From positions 1 to 64,000 of the forward strand of contig JASGCQ010000001.1 of assembly GCA_030054025.1 (NCBI GenBank): a DNA stretch of 64,000 nucleotides. The letters are read 5' to 3'. The notes beneath the pieces are model-generated. The model made no database searches and was not told the DNA's origin. It saw nothing but the letters and a program-made list of their open reading frames with translations. The position numbers and the translations under genes were made by a program. The number at the start of each line of letters is the position of its first letter. Position 1 is the first letter of the stretch. Of the stretch, positions 8,339 to 18,300 are shown in pieces. Source of the DNA: Phycisphaerales bacterium. Its GTDB lineage: Bacteria; Bacteroidota; Bacteroidia; Chitinophagales; Chitinophagaceae.

Positions 8339-11300
8339 ATGAACAAGAAATCAATATTTTTTTTCACTTTCTATTTTGCTTCTTTTTCTATTTGGGGGCA
8401 AACGATAGAGCGTTCCATAGTATCGTCGGAGTCTAAAATGTTGAACAATGGTTTTTATGTTCAAAAAATAGTACTGAACAATAATGAAGTGCCTCAAATA
8501 AAAATCGAGCAGCAAGAATTTGTTTTCAGCAAATTAATCGTCTCGGATTCGCTTTTGAATAGTGCGAATACGGTAAAAGTAGATATAGGGGTAGAGCGTA
8601 AAAAAACTTACGCTTTTGTAAGGATACCTGCATTTCGAAAAAATGAGCAGGGTGTTTTGGAACAGCTAAAACAATATACTATAAAGATTACTGAGAAAAG
8701 CACTACACCAAATCTTGCCGCTAGTGCTTCAGCACAATCGAAAACTACTACAACTTCATCGGTGCTTGCTAATGGTAGTTGGCAAAAAATATCCATAGAC
8801 AAGCGTGGAGTATATAAGGTGGATTACGATTTTGTCAAAAATACATTAGGTCAGGTGGGCAGTATCAGCAGCCCGTCTATACGCTTGTTTGGCAATGGCG
8901 GCACTATGCTTTATGAAGCCAATGCAGTGCCGCGTCCGTATGATTTGCTAGAGAATGCAATTGAAATGTATGATGGTGGAGATGGTATTTTTGGAGCTGG
9001 AGATTATTTTCTTTTTTATGCCAATGGACCTACAGAGTGGTTGAAAGATAGTGTGAATCAGCAATTCAAACACCGGACTAATTTGTACGCCGACAAAAGT
9101 TACTATTTCATTAGTTTCGATAATGGGCTAGGGCTTCGTATCAACAATGCGAGTGCGGCAGGGAGTGCTACTTCTACTGTTACGTCCTACAATGAATATG
9201 CACTGCACGAAAAAGAATTAGTCAATCTTGGTTTGTTTGGTAAAGTATGGTGGGGCGAAACCTTTGGCTTCAACGGTAGCCTTAGCAACACACAAACTAT
9301 TTCTTTTCCTTTACCCGACATTAGCGACTCTGTCAAATTTAATTATCAATTGGCAAATGCCTCTGTCAATGGGAATGGAAAATTTACCGTCACTTTGAAT
9401 AGTACTTTAATTGGCAATCATGACAATATCCATGGTATTACTGGTGTAGATGGCGACAATCCAGGAGTGAGTGTGCAAAATAGTGGCACTGTTTTAGTGC
9501 CTTCTTCGGGTACGCTAAATTTTAATATTCTGTATGAAAAATATAGTCCGAATGCCAAAGGTTATCTCGATTACATAGAAATCAATACACGCCGCCGATT
9601 GGCTATTCCTACGAGTGGACAAATTACCTTTAGAGATTGGATAAGCGTCGCTCCTGCATCTGTAGCACAATTCAATATTCAAAATGCTAATAGTAATACC
9701 TTGGTATGGGATGTTACCAACCCATTGCAACCGCTACATATAGTGGGTACGCTTGCCGGTAGCACTTATTCTTTTGTGCAAAATGCAAATACGCTTCGTG
9801 AGTATGCGGCTACCAATAATAATTTTATGACAGTACAATATGTAGGTACTGTTCCCAATCAAAATTTGCATGGACTGAGCCAAACTGATTATGTTATTGT
9901 GACTCATCCAGATATGATGGAAGCGGCTAATAAATTGGCAGATTTTCATCGTAGCTACAGCAAGTTGAATGTAGAGACAGTAAGCATAGATCAAGTATAT
10001 AACGAGTTTGCATCAGGAGCAAAAGATATTTCGGCAATACGAGATTTTATGAAGATGCTTTACGACAGAGCAGGTAAAGATGCCAGTAAAATGCCCAAGT
10101 ATTTGCTATTGCTCGGTCAAGCATCCTTTGACTACAAGAATATTATACCCAATAACGCAAAGATTGTTCCTACTTTCGAAACCGAAGAATCTTTAAATGC
10201 TACTTATGGGCATTGTACCGACGATTTTTATGCACTACTTGATAGTGCCGAAGATATAACTACCGGTAAGCCTTTATTGGACATTGGCGTAGGGAGAATA
10301 CCGGCTACCAACGCCGACCAAGCTATGGCGATTATCAATAAAATAATTCGTTACAAACAGAATGAAGCATTAGGTGTTTGGCGTCTGAATAATGTGTATA
10401 TGGGCGACAAAGAAGATTCTGGAGGCAACCATCTGCTAGATGCTGACGAGATGTATCAAACCGTAGAGTCTGCCAGCGATTTGTACAAAGCCCAAAAAGT
10501 TTATTTGGACAACATGAATATAATTTCAACCCCCGGCGGGCCTCGTTGTCCTGATGCCAATAAAGTCATCAACGATAATGTATTTAAAGGAGCTTTTTTG
10601 TTGAATTACAGTGGGCACGGTAGCATTTACACTTTATCTACCAAAAGGATTATCACACAAGACGATTATAACACTTGGAAGAACCCTTACAAGATGCCTA
10701 TTATGATTACCGCTACTTGCGATTTTAGTCGTTTTGATAATCCCGCCTTACAATCAGCCGGTGAAAAAATAATGTTGAAAAGTGATGGAGGCGCCATAGC
10801 ATTGGTCACCACTACGCAAGTAGTATATGCCTCCAGTAATAATCCCTTTAATAAAGCGTACTTAGAAGCCCAGTTTACGAAAAGGGCAGATGGTTGGAAT
10901 AGTTTTGGAGATGCTTTCCGTATCTCTAAAAATATTGTTGTTGCTAATGGAGATGTGATTAATTCACGCAAATTTGCTTTACTTGGAGACCCCGCATTAA
11001 TACCCGATTTTCCAAGATACGACGTAGTGACAGATTCTGCAAAATCTTTGTCTTCGACAGGAGTAGCCAGTTCGGCAGACTCCATAAAGTCTTTGGGCAG
11101 ATATAAAATCTTTGGCTCTATAAGAAATGACGCTGGCGCATTGATGGCTGATTTCAACGGTAAAGCCAACATCACATTTTTTGACAAGGAGCAGAAAGTT
11201 TCGGTGCGTACAGACAATAGTGGGTCTTCTAGTAGAACATTTGCACTGCAAAACAATATTATTTACAAAGGCACTGCCACAGTAAGCAACGGGGTGTTTA

Positions 11301-12106
11301 GTTTCGAATTTATTACACCCAAAGACATCAACTACGAATTTGGTAAAGGAAAAATAAGCTATTACGCCGACAATGGCAGTATAGATGCTGCAGGAGCCGA
11401 TACCACATTTACAGTCGGTGGTTTTTCTGACGATTTGTTTGCAGATGACGATGCGCCTGTTGTTCGGGCTTTCATGAACGACTCTCTGTTTAAAGATGGA
11501 GGATTGACCGGTACGAACTCAGTACTCTATGCCATCATCACCGATAAAAGTGGCATTAATGTTTCGGGCAATTTTATAGGGCACGATTTGACCGCTATTT
11601 TAGACGATGTAGCGGAAGCTCCTTATGTACTCAATGATTATTATGAAACCGCTCCCAATACCTACCAAAGGGGTTATGTCAATTTCCCGATTACGGGTTT
11701 GAGTAATGGTATGCATACCTTGCGTATCAAGGCTTGGGACGTGTTTAACAATTCGGGAGAAGGTACGGTTCGCTTCGAAGTATTGGATGGTAAAGTAGTT
11801 GCTATTAGAAATATCGCTACTTATCCCAATCCATTTCGTGATATTACCCACTTCGTATTTGAGCACAACCATCCTAACGAAGCACTAAAAGCAACAGTTT
11901 ATATATTTAATACTGCCGGAGCTTTGGTGCGCACAATCGAACAAAATTTTACACCGACGGGTAGCAACAGCTCGGAAATTACTTGGGATGGCACGGGTAA
12001 TAATGGCGAAAAGTTATTTTCTGGAGTCTATCCTTTCCGTATTCGTATCGCTACCGAAAAAAATATCGAAGACTTGGGATACCAAAAAGTAATATTAATA
12101 CGTTAA
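8339..12106 (+). CDS. porU: PorU, type IX secretion sortase (peptidase C25 family)
   Basis: A 1255-residue protein with a signal peptide (about residues 1-21, ending near SIWGQ). It cleaves the C-terminal sorting domain of T9SS cargo and attaches the cargo to lipopolysaccharide at the cell surface. The central part is a gingipain-like C25 domain: GLSQTDYVIVTHPDM begins it, DIGVGRIPATNADQA lies in the middle, and the catalytic pair is His760 in NYSGHGS and Cys794 in TATCDFS. A Big/Ig-like region and a PorSS-type C-terminal domain (YPNPF at about residue 1162, then SGVYPFRIRI) follow. The frame is open to 8300, but the ATG at 8339 lies just before the signal peptide and after the predicted start site. 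porV follows 84 bases downstream. Confidence 0.93.
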   Translation: MNKKSIFFFTFYFASFSIWGQTIERSIVSSESKMLNNGFYVQKIVLNNNEVPQIKIEQQEFVFSKLIVSDSLLNSANTVKVDIGVERKKTYAFVRIPAFRKNEQGVLEQLKQYTIKITEKSTTPNLAASASAQSKTTTTSSVLANGSWQKISIDKRGVYKVDYDFVKNTLGQVGSISSPSIRLFGNGGTMLYEANAVPRPYDLLENAIEMYDGGDGIFGAGDYFLFYANGPTEWLKDSVNQQFKHRTNLYADKSYYFISFDNGLGLRINNASAAGSATSTVTSYNEYALHEKELVNLGLFGKVWWGETFGFNGSLSNTQTISFPLPDISDSVKFNYQLANASVNGNGKFTVTLNSTLIGNHDNIHGITGVDGDNPGVSVQNSGTVLVPSSGTLNFNILYEKYSPNAKGYLDYIEINTRRRLAIPTSGQITFRDWISVAPASVAQFNIQNANSNTLVWDVTNPLQPLHIVGTLAGSTYSFVQNANTLREYAATNNNFMTVQYVGTVPNQNLHGLSQTDYVIVTHPDMMEAANKLADFHRSYSKLNVETVSIDQVYNEFASGAKDISAIRDFMKMLYDRAGKDASKMPKYLLLLGQASFDYKNIIPNNAKIVPTFETEESLNATYGHCTDDFYALLDSAEDITTGKPLLDIGVGRIPATNADQAMAIINKIIRYKQNEALGVWRLNNVYMGDKEDSGGNHLLDADEMYQTVESASDLYKAQKVYLDNMNIISTPGGPRCPDANKVINDNVFKGAFLLNYSGHGSIYTLSTKRIITQDDYNTWKNPYKMPIMITATCDFSRFDNPALQSAGEKIMLKSDGGAIALVTTTQVVYASSNNPFNKAYLEAQFTKRADGWNSFGDAFRISKNIVVANGDVINSRKFALLGDPALIPDFPRYDVVTDSAKSLSSTGVASSADSIKSLGRYKIFGSIRNDAGALMADFNGKANITFFDKEQKVSVRTDNSGSSSRTFALQNNIIYKGTATVSNGVFSFEFITPKDINYEFGKGKISYYADNGSIDAAGADTTFTVGGFSDDLFADDDAPVVRAFMNDSLFKDGGLTGTNSVLYAIITDKSGINVSGNFIGHDLTAILDDVAEAPYVLNDYYETAPNTYQRGYVNFPITGLSNGMHTLRIKAWDVFNNSGEGTVRFEVLDGKVVAIRNIATYPNPFRDITHFVFEHNHPNEALKATVYIFNTAGALVRTIEQNFTPTGSNSSEITWDGTGNNGEKLFSGVYPFRIRIATEKNIEDLGYQKVILIR

Positions 12107-12138
12107 TGTATTTAGGTGCTTTTGTAGGTCATTTCCCT

Positions 12139-12146
12139 TACTTTTG
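12139..12146 (+). promoter_or_regulatory. Candidate -7 box upstream of porV
   Basis: TACTTTTG matches TAnnTTTG exactly, 44 bases before the porV ATG. The nearest upstream TTTG (12121-12124) is only 14 bases away, shorter than the usual 19, so porV may be read mainly from the porU promoter. Confidence 0.35.
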
Positions 12147-12190
12147 CTCACATTTATATAAAATAGTTTAATCAAATTAGTACAATCATT

Positions 12191-13375
12191 ATGTTTCAAC
12201 GTATTGCAATTTCAAGTTTAACTTTGTTGGCAGTAGGCATCACTACGGCAAATGAGGCTATCGCTCAGTCAAGCCCATCCACTACATCAAGTGGTCAAAA
12301 GATAGCTATTACTACGGCTGTTCCTTTTTTACGCATTTCTCCCGATTCCCGATCCGGTGCAATGGGCGATGTAGGTATTGCTATTTCTGCCGATGCCAAT
12401 GCTCAATATTGGAATGTAGCCAAGATGCCTTTTGCTAAAAAGAAGTATGGCGTTTCGGTTACTTATACACCTTGGCTTCTAGATTTAGTTCCCGATATTA
12501 ACCTCGTATATGTTTCGGGTTTTGCCAAATTTGGCAAAGATGGCAACCAAGCCATTAGTGGTTCTTTGCGCTATTTCTCTTTGGGTAATATTGATTATAG
12601 AGATATCGGTGGCAATAGTACCGGCACTGGTATGCCTCGCGAGTATGCCTTAGACCTTGGTTACTCTCGTCGTTTGTCCACCTACCTTTCTACAGGTGTA
12701 TCGCTCCGTTATGTTCATTCTTCCCTAGCCACAGGAGTGGCTAATGTGGGTGACATCAAACCCGGAAGTGCTGTGGCAGGGGATGCAGGTATTTATTATA
12801 GTCGCACCAAAGAGATGAATGAAGACAAAGCTACAACTTTGAGTGCAGGTGCTGTATTGAGCAATATAGGAAGTAAAATTTCTTACAGTTCTACCAAACG
12901 CGATTTTATCCCTACCAACTTAGGTATTGGTGCTGCCTATACCTACAAAGCTGATGTGTACAACAAAATAACCATCGCTGCGGATATCAATAAGCTTTTG
13001 GTGCCTGCTCCAGAGCAAGATACTGCCGGTAAATATTATTATCCCGACAAAGGTGTTGTAGCGGGTGTATTTAGTTCTTTCAGCGATCCTGCAGGTCTTA
13101 AAAGATTGACGGCTGCTATTGGTGCAGAATATTGGTATCAAGACCAATTTGCAGTACGTGCAGGTTATTATTACGAAGATAAAGACAACGGTGCTCGTAA
13201 ATATTTTACTTGTGGTATCGGTGTTCGTTATACCGTATTCAATCTTAATGTTGCCTACCTTGTACCATCAGGTTCGGGTATCAACCGCAATCCATTGAGC
13301 AATACAGTTCGTTTCTCGCTTTTGTTTGACTTCGACAGCGGTTCAGATTTCAGCAAATCGAATCCTACGAACTAG
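12191..13375 (+). CDS. porV: PorV, outer membrane shuttle protein of the type IX secretion system
   Basis: A 394-residue outer membrane beta-barrel with a signal peptide (to about residue 25, ANEAIAQ). PorV (LptO) collects cargo from the T9SS translocon and hands it to the PorU sortase. Matching segments are AVPFLRISPDSRSGAMGDVGIAISADAN near the mature N-terminus, the YGVSVTYTPWL strand, FSLGNIDYRDI, GYSRRLSTYLSTGVSLRYVHSS and the closing strand FSLLFDF. It lies 84 bases behind porU in the same direction and is followed by a hairpin terminator; the porU-porV pair with gldJ is a recurrent arrangement in this phylum. Length is normal. The name rests on similarity plus context. Confidence 0.92.
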   Translation: MFQRIAISSLTLLAVGITTANEAIAQSSPSTTSSGQKIAITTAVPFLRISPDSRSGAMGDVGIAISADANAQYWNVAKMPFAKKKYGVSVTYTPWLLDLVPDINLVYVSGFAKFGKDGNQAISGSLRYFSLGNIDYRDIGGNSTGTGMPREYALDLGYSRRLSTYLSTGVSLRYVHSSLATGVANVGDIKPGSAVAGDAGIYYSRTKEMNEDKATTLSAGAVLSNIGSKISYSSTKRDFIPTNLGIGAAYTYKADVYNKITIAADINKLLVPAPEQDTAGKYYYPDKGVVAGVFSSFSDPAGLKRLTAAIGAEYWYQDQFAVRAGYYYEDKDNGARKYFTCGIGVRYTVFNLNVAYLVPSGSGINRNPLSNTVRFSLLFDFDSGSDFSKSNPTN

Positions 13376-13402
13376 TTGTAGTTTCCTATACATCTTTCGA
13401 AA

Positions 13403-13438
13403 AAGGATGGTACACTTGATGTACCATCCTTATTTTTT
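13403..13438 (+). terminator. Rho-independent terminator after porV
   Basis: AAGGATGGTAC and GTACCATCCTT form a perfect 11-bp stem around a 7-base loop, followed by ATTTTTT. It ends the porU-porV unit 28 bases after the porV stop. Confidence 0.88.
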
Positions 13439-13562
13439 GGTATAGCTGTGTCAATCAATCATGCAGTCCCTCATTTGCTTTTCGTTGAAAGCCGAAAATG
13501 GTATAAGAGTTCGGCTTGTATTGATACTTATAATAGATTTGTGCTTAATTTTAGGCGTCAAA

Positions 13563-15005
13563 ATGAAAATAACTACTCTTTTTACAGCACTTATTTTTTG
13601 GTTAAGCATGAGTGCTTGCAAACATTCGCCTACCAATTATGCAGGCGAGTACCCCGATGATGTACGCAACATCATGGACAATAAATGCGCTACCGCAGGC
13701 TGCCATAATGAGAAAAGCTACACCAATGCATCGGGGCTGCGATTGGATAGATGGGAGCAATTGTGGAAAGGAGGAAATTCGGGTGCGGTAATGATTCCTT
13801 ATAATGCAGCCAATAGCTCTTTACTTTACTTTATCAATACAGATACCAACCAAGGACCTGTATTATTGCCCTCTATGCCGCTCAATGCCGCAGCACTTTC
13901 TGCTAATGAGTATGCAACAATTAAAAATTGGTTGGCAGCAGGCGCACCCGACAAATCGGGCAATGTACCTTTTGCTGCTCATCCCGCTACTCGCCAAAAA
14001 ATATACATCACCCAGCAAGGATGCGATTTGATAGCCGTGGTAGATGCCGCCTCCAACCTCATTATGCGCTATATCAATATCGGCAAAGCCCCAACAATAG
14101 AAGTAGCCCATTGTGTACGTTTCAGTCCCGATGGCAAATATGCGTATGTCAGTTTCTCGAAAGGGCAATATTTGCAAAAGATAGATGCCGCTACAGATGC
14201 CGTAGTGGACAATTTGTTTTTGGGCGTAGGTTCTTGGAATTTATTTCACCTATCGAGCGATGGCAAAAAGATGCTCTTGACTGATTTGGATAATGGTATA
14301 TTAAAACTGGTCGACTTAGAAAAATGGACGGTATTGCAAACCTTTGAAGATTTTGTGTATCCGCACGGAATAGAAGCAAATGCAGCTTTTGATACCTTTT
14401 GGATAACGGCTCAGGATGGCAATACGGTGTACAAATTAAGCGCTTCGGGTACCGTAAAATTAATCAGTATAGATGACAAGGAGCCTCATTTTTTGAGTCA
14501 AACTTACGACCCGCACGAAATTATTTTTTCGCCCGACAGAACAAAATATTTTCTTACTTGCCAAGCCTCCAACGAAGTGCGTGTAATGGATGCTCGTACC
14601 GATGCGCTGCTCAAAGTAATACCCGTAGGCACCTATCCCCAAGAGTTTGCGATGAGCAAAACAAAGCCATATCTCTTTGTGAGTTGTGAGGAAGAAATAA
14701 CAGCCGAATTTCCCAATTTTAAAGGCGCAGTGTATGTTATTGACTACAACTCAATGACCTTGGTGAAGCGCATACCAGGACCGTTTTATCAAATACATGG
14801 TCTTGCTGTAGATGATGCGCAACAAAAATTGTATGTCGCAAGTAGGAATGCATTGAGTTCGGGACCTGCGCCACACCATACATCACAATGCAACGGACGA
14901 AATGGTTACTACAACGTATATGATATCAATACGCTAGAACCTTTTACCAAAAAGCGTTTTGAAAGTACAGTAGATCCTTACTCTGCGGATGTACGTTTCA
15001 AATAA
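13563..15005 (+). CDS. Lipoprotein with a c-type heme motif and a YVTN beta-propeller
   Basis: A 480-residue predicted lipoprotein (lipobox Cys19, SMSACKHS). Residues about 28-135 look like a small cytochrome c domain: a CX4CH motif at Cys42-Cys47-His48 (CATAGCH) and a possible axial Met105 in LLPSMP. From about residue 150 to the end lie YVTN/NHL-type beta-propeller blades (KIYITQQGCDLIAVVDA, VRFSPDGKYAYVSF, HEIIFSPDRTKYFLTC, VYVIDYNSMTLVKRIPG). The heme spacing is CX4CH rather than the commoner CX2CH, so heme attachment is likely but not certain. An extracytoplasmic electron-transfer or surface role is inferred; no partner oxidase is nearby. The ATG at 13563 is chosen over an open frame from 13461 because it starts the signal peptide. 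Gene name not recognised. Confidence 0.72.
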   Translation: MKITTLFTALIFWLSMSACKHSPTNYAGEYPDDVRNIMDNKCATAGCHNEKSYTNASGLRLDRWEQLWKGGNSGAVMIPYNAANSSLLYFINTDTNQGPVLLPSMPLNAAALSANEYATIKNWLAAGAPDKSGNVPFAAHPATRQKIYITQQGCDLIAVVDAASNLIMRYINIGKAPTIEVAHCVRFSPDGKYAYVSFSKGQYLQKIDAATDAVVDNLFLGVGSWNLFHLSSDGKKMLLTDLDNGILKLVDLEKWTVLQTFEDFVYPHGIEANAAFDTFWITAQDGNTVYKLSASGTVKLISIDDKEPHFLSQTYDPHEIIFSPDRTKYFLTCQASNEVRVMDARTDALLKVIPVGTYPQEFAMSKTKPYLFVSCEEEITAEFPNFKGAVYVIDYNSMTLVKRIPGPFYQIHGLAVDDAQQKLYVASRNALSSGPAPHHTSQCNGRNGYYNVYDINTLEPFTKKRFESTVDPYSADVRFK

Positions 15006-15179
15006 ACAGCACTTTTAAAATAGCTTTTTTACAGAAAATTTATTTTTAGAATCATTATTTGCACTTTTTTGACTTTACCAAGAAAAAATATTTTGTAACA
15101 AAAAGCATTGATTGTGAATTAAATCCATTTTTACACGAGCTTCGTAACTAATAAGTAATCAAAGAATTAACTAAAAATT

Positions 15180-15210
15180 ATTGTTTTATAAAAATTACGC
15201 TGTAAGTTTG
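15180..15210 (+). promoter_or_regulatory. Promoter of the giant T9SS cargo gene
   Basis: ATTG at 15180-15183, exactly 19 bases, then a perfect TAnnTTTG box (TAAGTTTG) at 15203-15210. Start would be near 15217, giving a leader of about 90 bases. The rest of the 301-base gap (15006-15306) is AT-rich with nothing else recognisable. Confidence 0.6.
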
Positions 15211-15306
15211 ATGCTGAAGACTTTGATTTTTAATTGAATTGAACCCATATTGTGTTCGAATAAAAAATTTTACCTAAATTTTTTCTTAAAAGAAAATTAA
15301 CCATTT

Positions 15307-18300
15307 ATGTACCACTTATCTACCCCAACATCAATTCCCTCAAGGCACTCGACGGTATTGGCGCAAACCAAAATACCATCGGCTGCAAGATGGCTGTTTG
15401 CATTCTTGCTCCTATTTGCTGCTAGCACTAAAAGCTATGCGCAGACTTCTTTGACCATCGGAACTGGAACTTCGTCGAGTTCGTATTTCCCGATATACAC
15501 CTGTTACGGATATAACTATTCGCAACAAACTTTTTTGGCATCTGAGATTGTTGCTGCGGGTGCTACTTCGGGTGTGCCAGGTTATATCAGTTCGGTTAGT
15601 TTTTACCTCAATACGGTTCTCGCATCCAGCTTCGCAGCTAAGTGCAAGGATTGGGTGGTGTATATGGGTAATACTTCCAAATCTACTTTTTCGAGCTCTT
15701 CAGATTGGATAGGGCTTTCGAGTCTTACCAAAGTGTATGATGGAACGGTTACCCCTTCGGGAACGGGTTGGTTCAAAATTACTTTCCCCACAGCATTTTA
15801 CTGGGATGGTACTAGTAATATAGTAGTGGCTATTGACGAAAATACAGCTGATTATTACTGTACCGCCTCATGGAGAGGTACATCTCGTACTGGTACACGC
15901 GGTTTGTTGTATTATAGCGATGCTACCAACCCCAACCCATCTTCTCCTCCAACAGCAAACTATTCAAGTGGTCTAACATCTAACATACAAGTAGATTATA
16001 CCCCTGCGGTTCCTTGTAGTGGTACCACTGTGGGTGGAGCAGCAGTAGCTTCTGCTACTTCATTATGCCCCGGCAAAACCGTTACTTTATCCACCACGGG
16101 TTCTACTGTAGGTACGGGTATGACCTGGCAATGGGATTCTGCTTCTTCTGCTACTGGGCCTTTTTATGCCATACCCGGTGCTACCAGTACTACTTATACT
16201 ACTACTCCTCCTTCGGGCACTACTACTTATTATCAACGTAAGACAACTTGTACTGCTACCGGCTCTTCTGACTCCTCTACGCGTGTTGCAGTTTCGGTGA
16301 GTACGTCAGTAACGGTTCCTTATTCCGAAACTTTCGAATCTTTGCCCGTAGGTACCAATGCAACTTGTGCCGCAGTAACTGGAACATGGGCTGGTGCTTG
16401 GGCATCATACTATGGTTATAACTGGACTTTGATGGGTAGCGTTACTTCTGGATATTCTGGTTCTAATCATACGCCCGGTGGAAGTAAATATATTGTAGCA
16501 GGATCTTATATCGGTACCTATGGCGGCTATACGGCTGAATATTGGTTCACACCCGGTATTACTTTGACATCTGGTAAAACTTACCGTTTCTCTTATTGGT
16601 ATCGTGTGGGTGATTATATGGCTACTTATTATCCAGCAGGTTGTGTTTTTGGAATGTACTATAATACGGCACAAACAAAAGCATCAGGTCTTGTAGCTAT
16701 AAAACCAGATTTGGCTGCTTATGCCAGTGCTACTTATGCGCAAAATACAGGAGATTTTTCTGTGCCAACAACGGGTAGCTATTATCTTGCTGTAAAAGTG
16801 GATAATAAAGGATATGGTTACTATGGTGGTGGTGTGATTGATGATATTGGTTTGATAGAATTGCCTGCATGTAGTACGGCTACAGCCGCTACATTTGGTT
16901 CGGGTGGTAAAGTTTCTGCCAGTCCTGCCGTAATTTGTGGTGTGCCGGGAACTACTACTTTGTCAGTATCTAGTACACCTCCCTTCTCGGGTTTAGGCTT
17001 CTCTTGGGAAGTAGCTTCGGGTTCTCCTACAAGTTTTGACACAATTTCAGGTGCTAAAACAGCATCTTATGCTTATGCTATCGCAACGGGTGGCAACTAC
17101 TATTTCCGTTGCAAAGTAACTTGTAGTGCTACGGGTTTGAGTGCATATTCTGATACTATTTTGGTGAGAACAACGCCTATCACTCCTCCTTATGTAGAAG
17201 ATTTTGAAACAGGTGTTGCAGGTGTTAATATGCCTTGTGCTTCTTATACCTATTCATGGTCTTCGGGTTCGTATTGGTATCTTCAAGCGGCTCCTTATGC
17301 GTCTTATGCTCCGGGTATCACCAATCATACTACTGGTGGTTCTAAATATTTGCATGCAGGTTACGCCTTGGGATATGGTAGTGGTGCCGACGAATACTGG
17401 TTTACACCCGGCTTGGCATTGACTGCTGCAAAAGCCTACAATGTGAGCTTCTGGTTCAGTAATAGTGCTTATGATACATATTATGCCAGTTATGGTACAG
17501 ATTTGGGTGTGCGTGCAGGTACAGCACAATCTAAAGCAGCGATGACAATCGTTGCTGGTGCAGATACTACTGTATTTATCAACGCTTCTATGACACCATC
17601 ATACAACAAATTATCTCGAAGCTTTATTGCTTCTACCACTGGTACCTATTATGTAGGTATCCGCGTGAAGCATTCTTACTATAACTATTATGGTATGGCT
17701 ATTGATGATATTGGTATCAGCCAATTGCCTCCATGTAATGCCAGGCCAAGCGCCGGTACTACGATTGCCAATCCAAGTTTGCTCTGCTCTTCTACCTCTG
17801 TATCTACTATCTCATTAGTAGGTACTAGTGCTGCATCAGACCTTACTTTCAAATGGTTATATTCTACTACAGGACTTCCTGGAAGTTACGATACTATTCC
17901 TGGGGCTAATCTACCTGCTTATACTACAACTACGCCTGCAGCCAAAATGTATTACCGTTGCGTGGTTACTTGTCCATTGGTGTCAGGACTTAATTTTGAT
18001 ACTTCTGCACCGGTATATCTAGGTACTACCCCAATCTCATTGCCTTACACCGAAACTTTCGAATCCGGAACTTCGGGTGTGAATTTGCCTTGCGCAGGTT
18101 ATACCGGTACATGGGGTTCTGTAGGTACATATTGGAACTTGCTAGATGCCTCTTTCAGTGCTTCTTATCCTGCAATTGCAAACCATACACCGGGTGGTAG
18201 AAAATTCCTTTCTGCTGGTTATTATCTTGGTTCTTATGGTTCGGGTGCTACCCAATATTGGTTCACTCCGGGCTTGTCATTGTTTGCCAATAAAGCTTAT

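Noticed and set aside
10687..11256. A 189-codon minus-strand frame in porU
   Set aside because: It overlaps the catalytic domain of PorU on the other strand and has no domain of its own.
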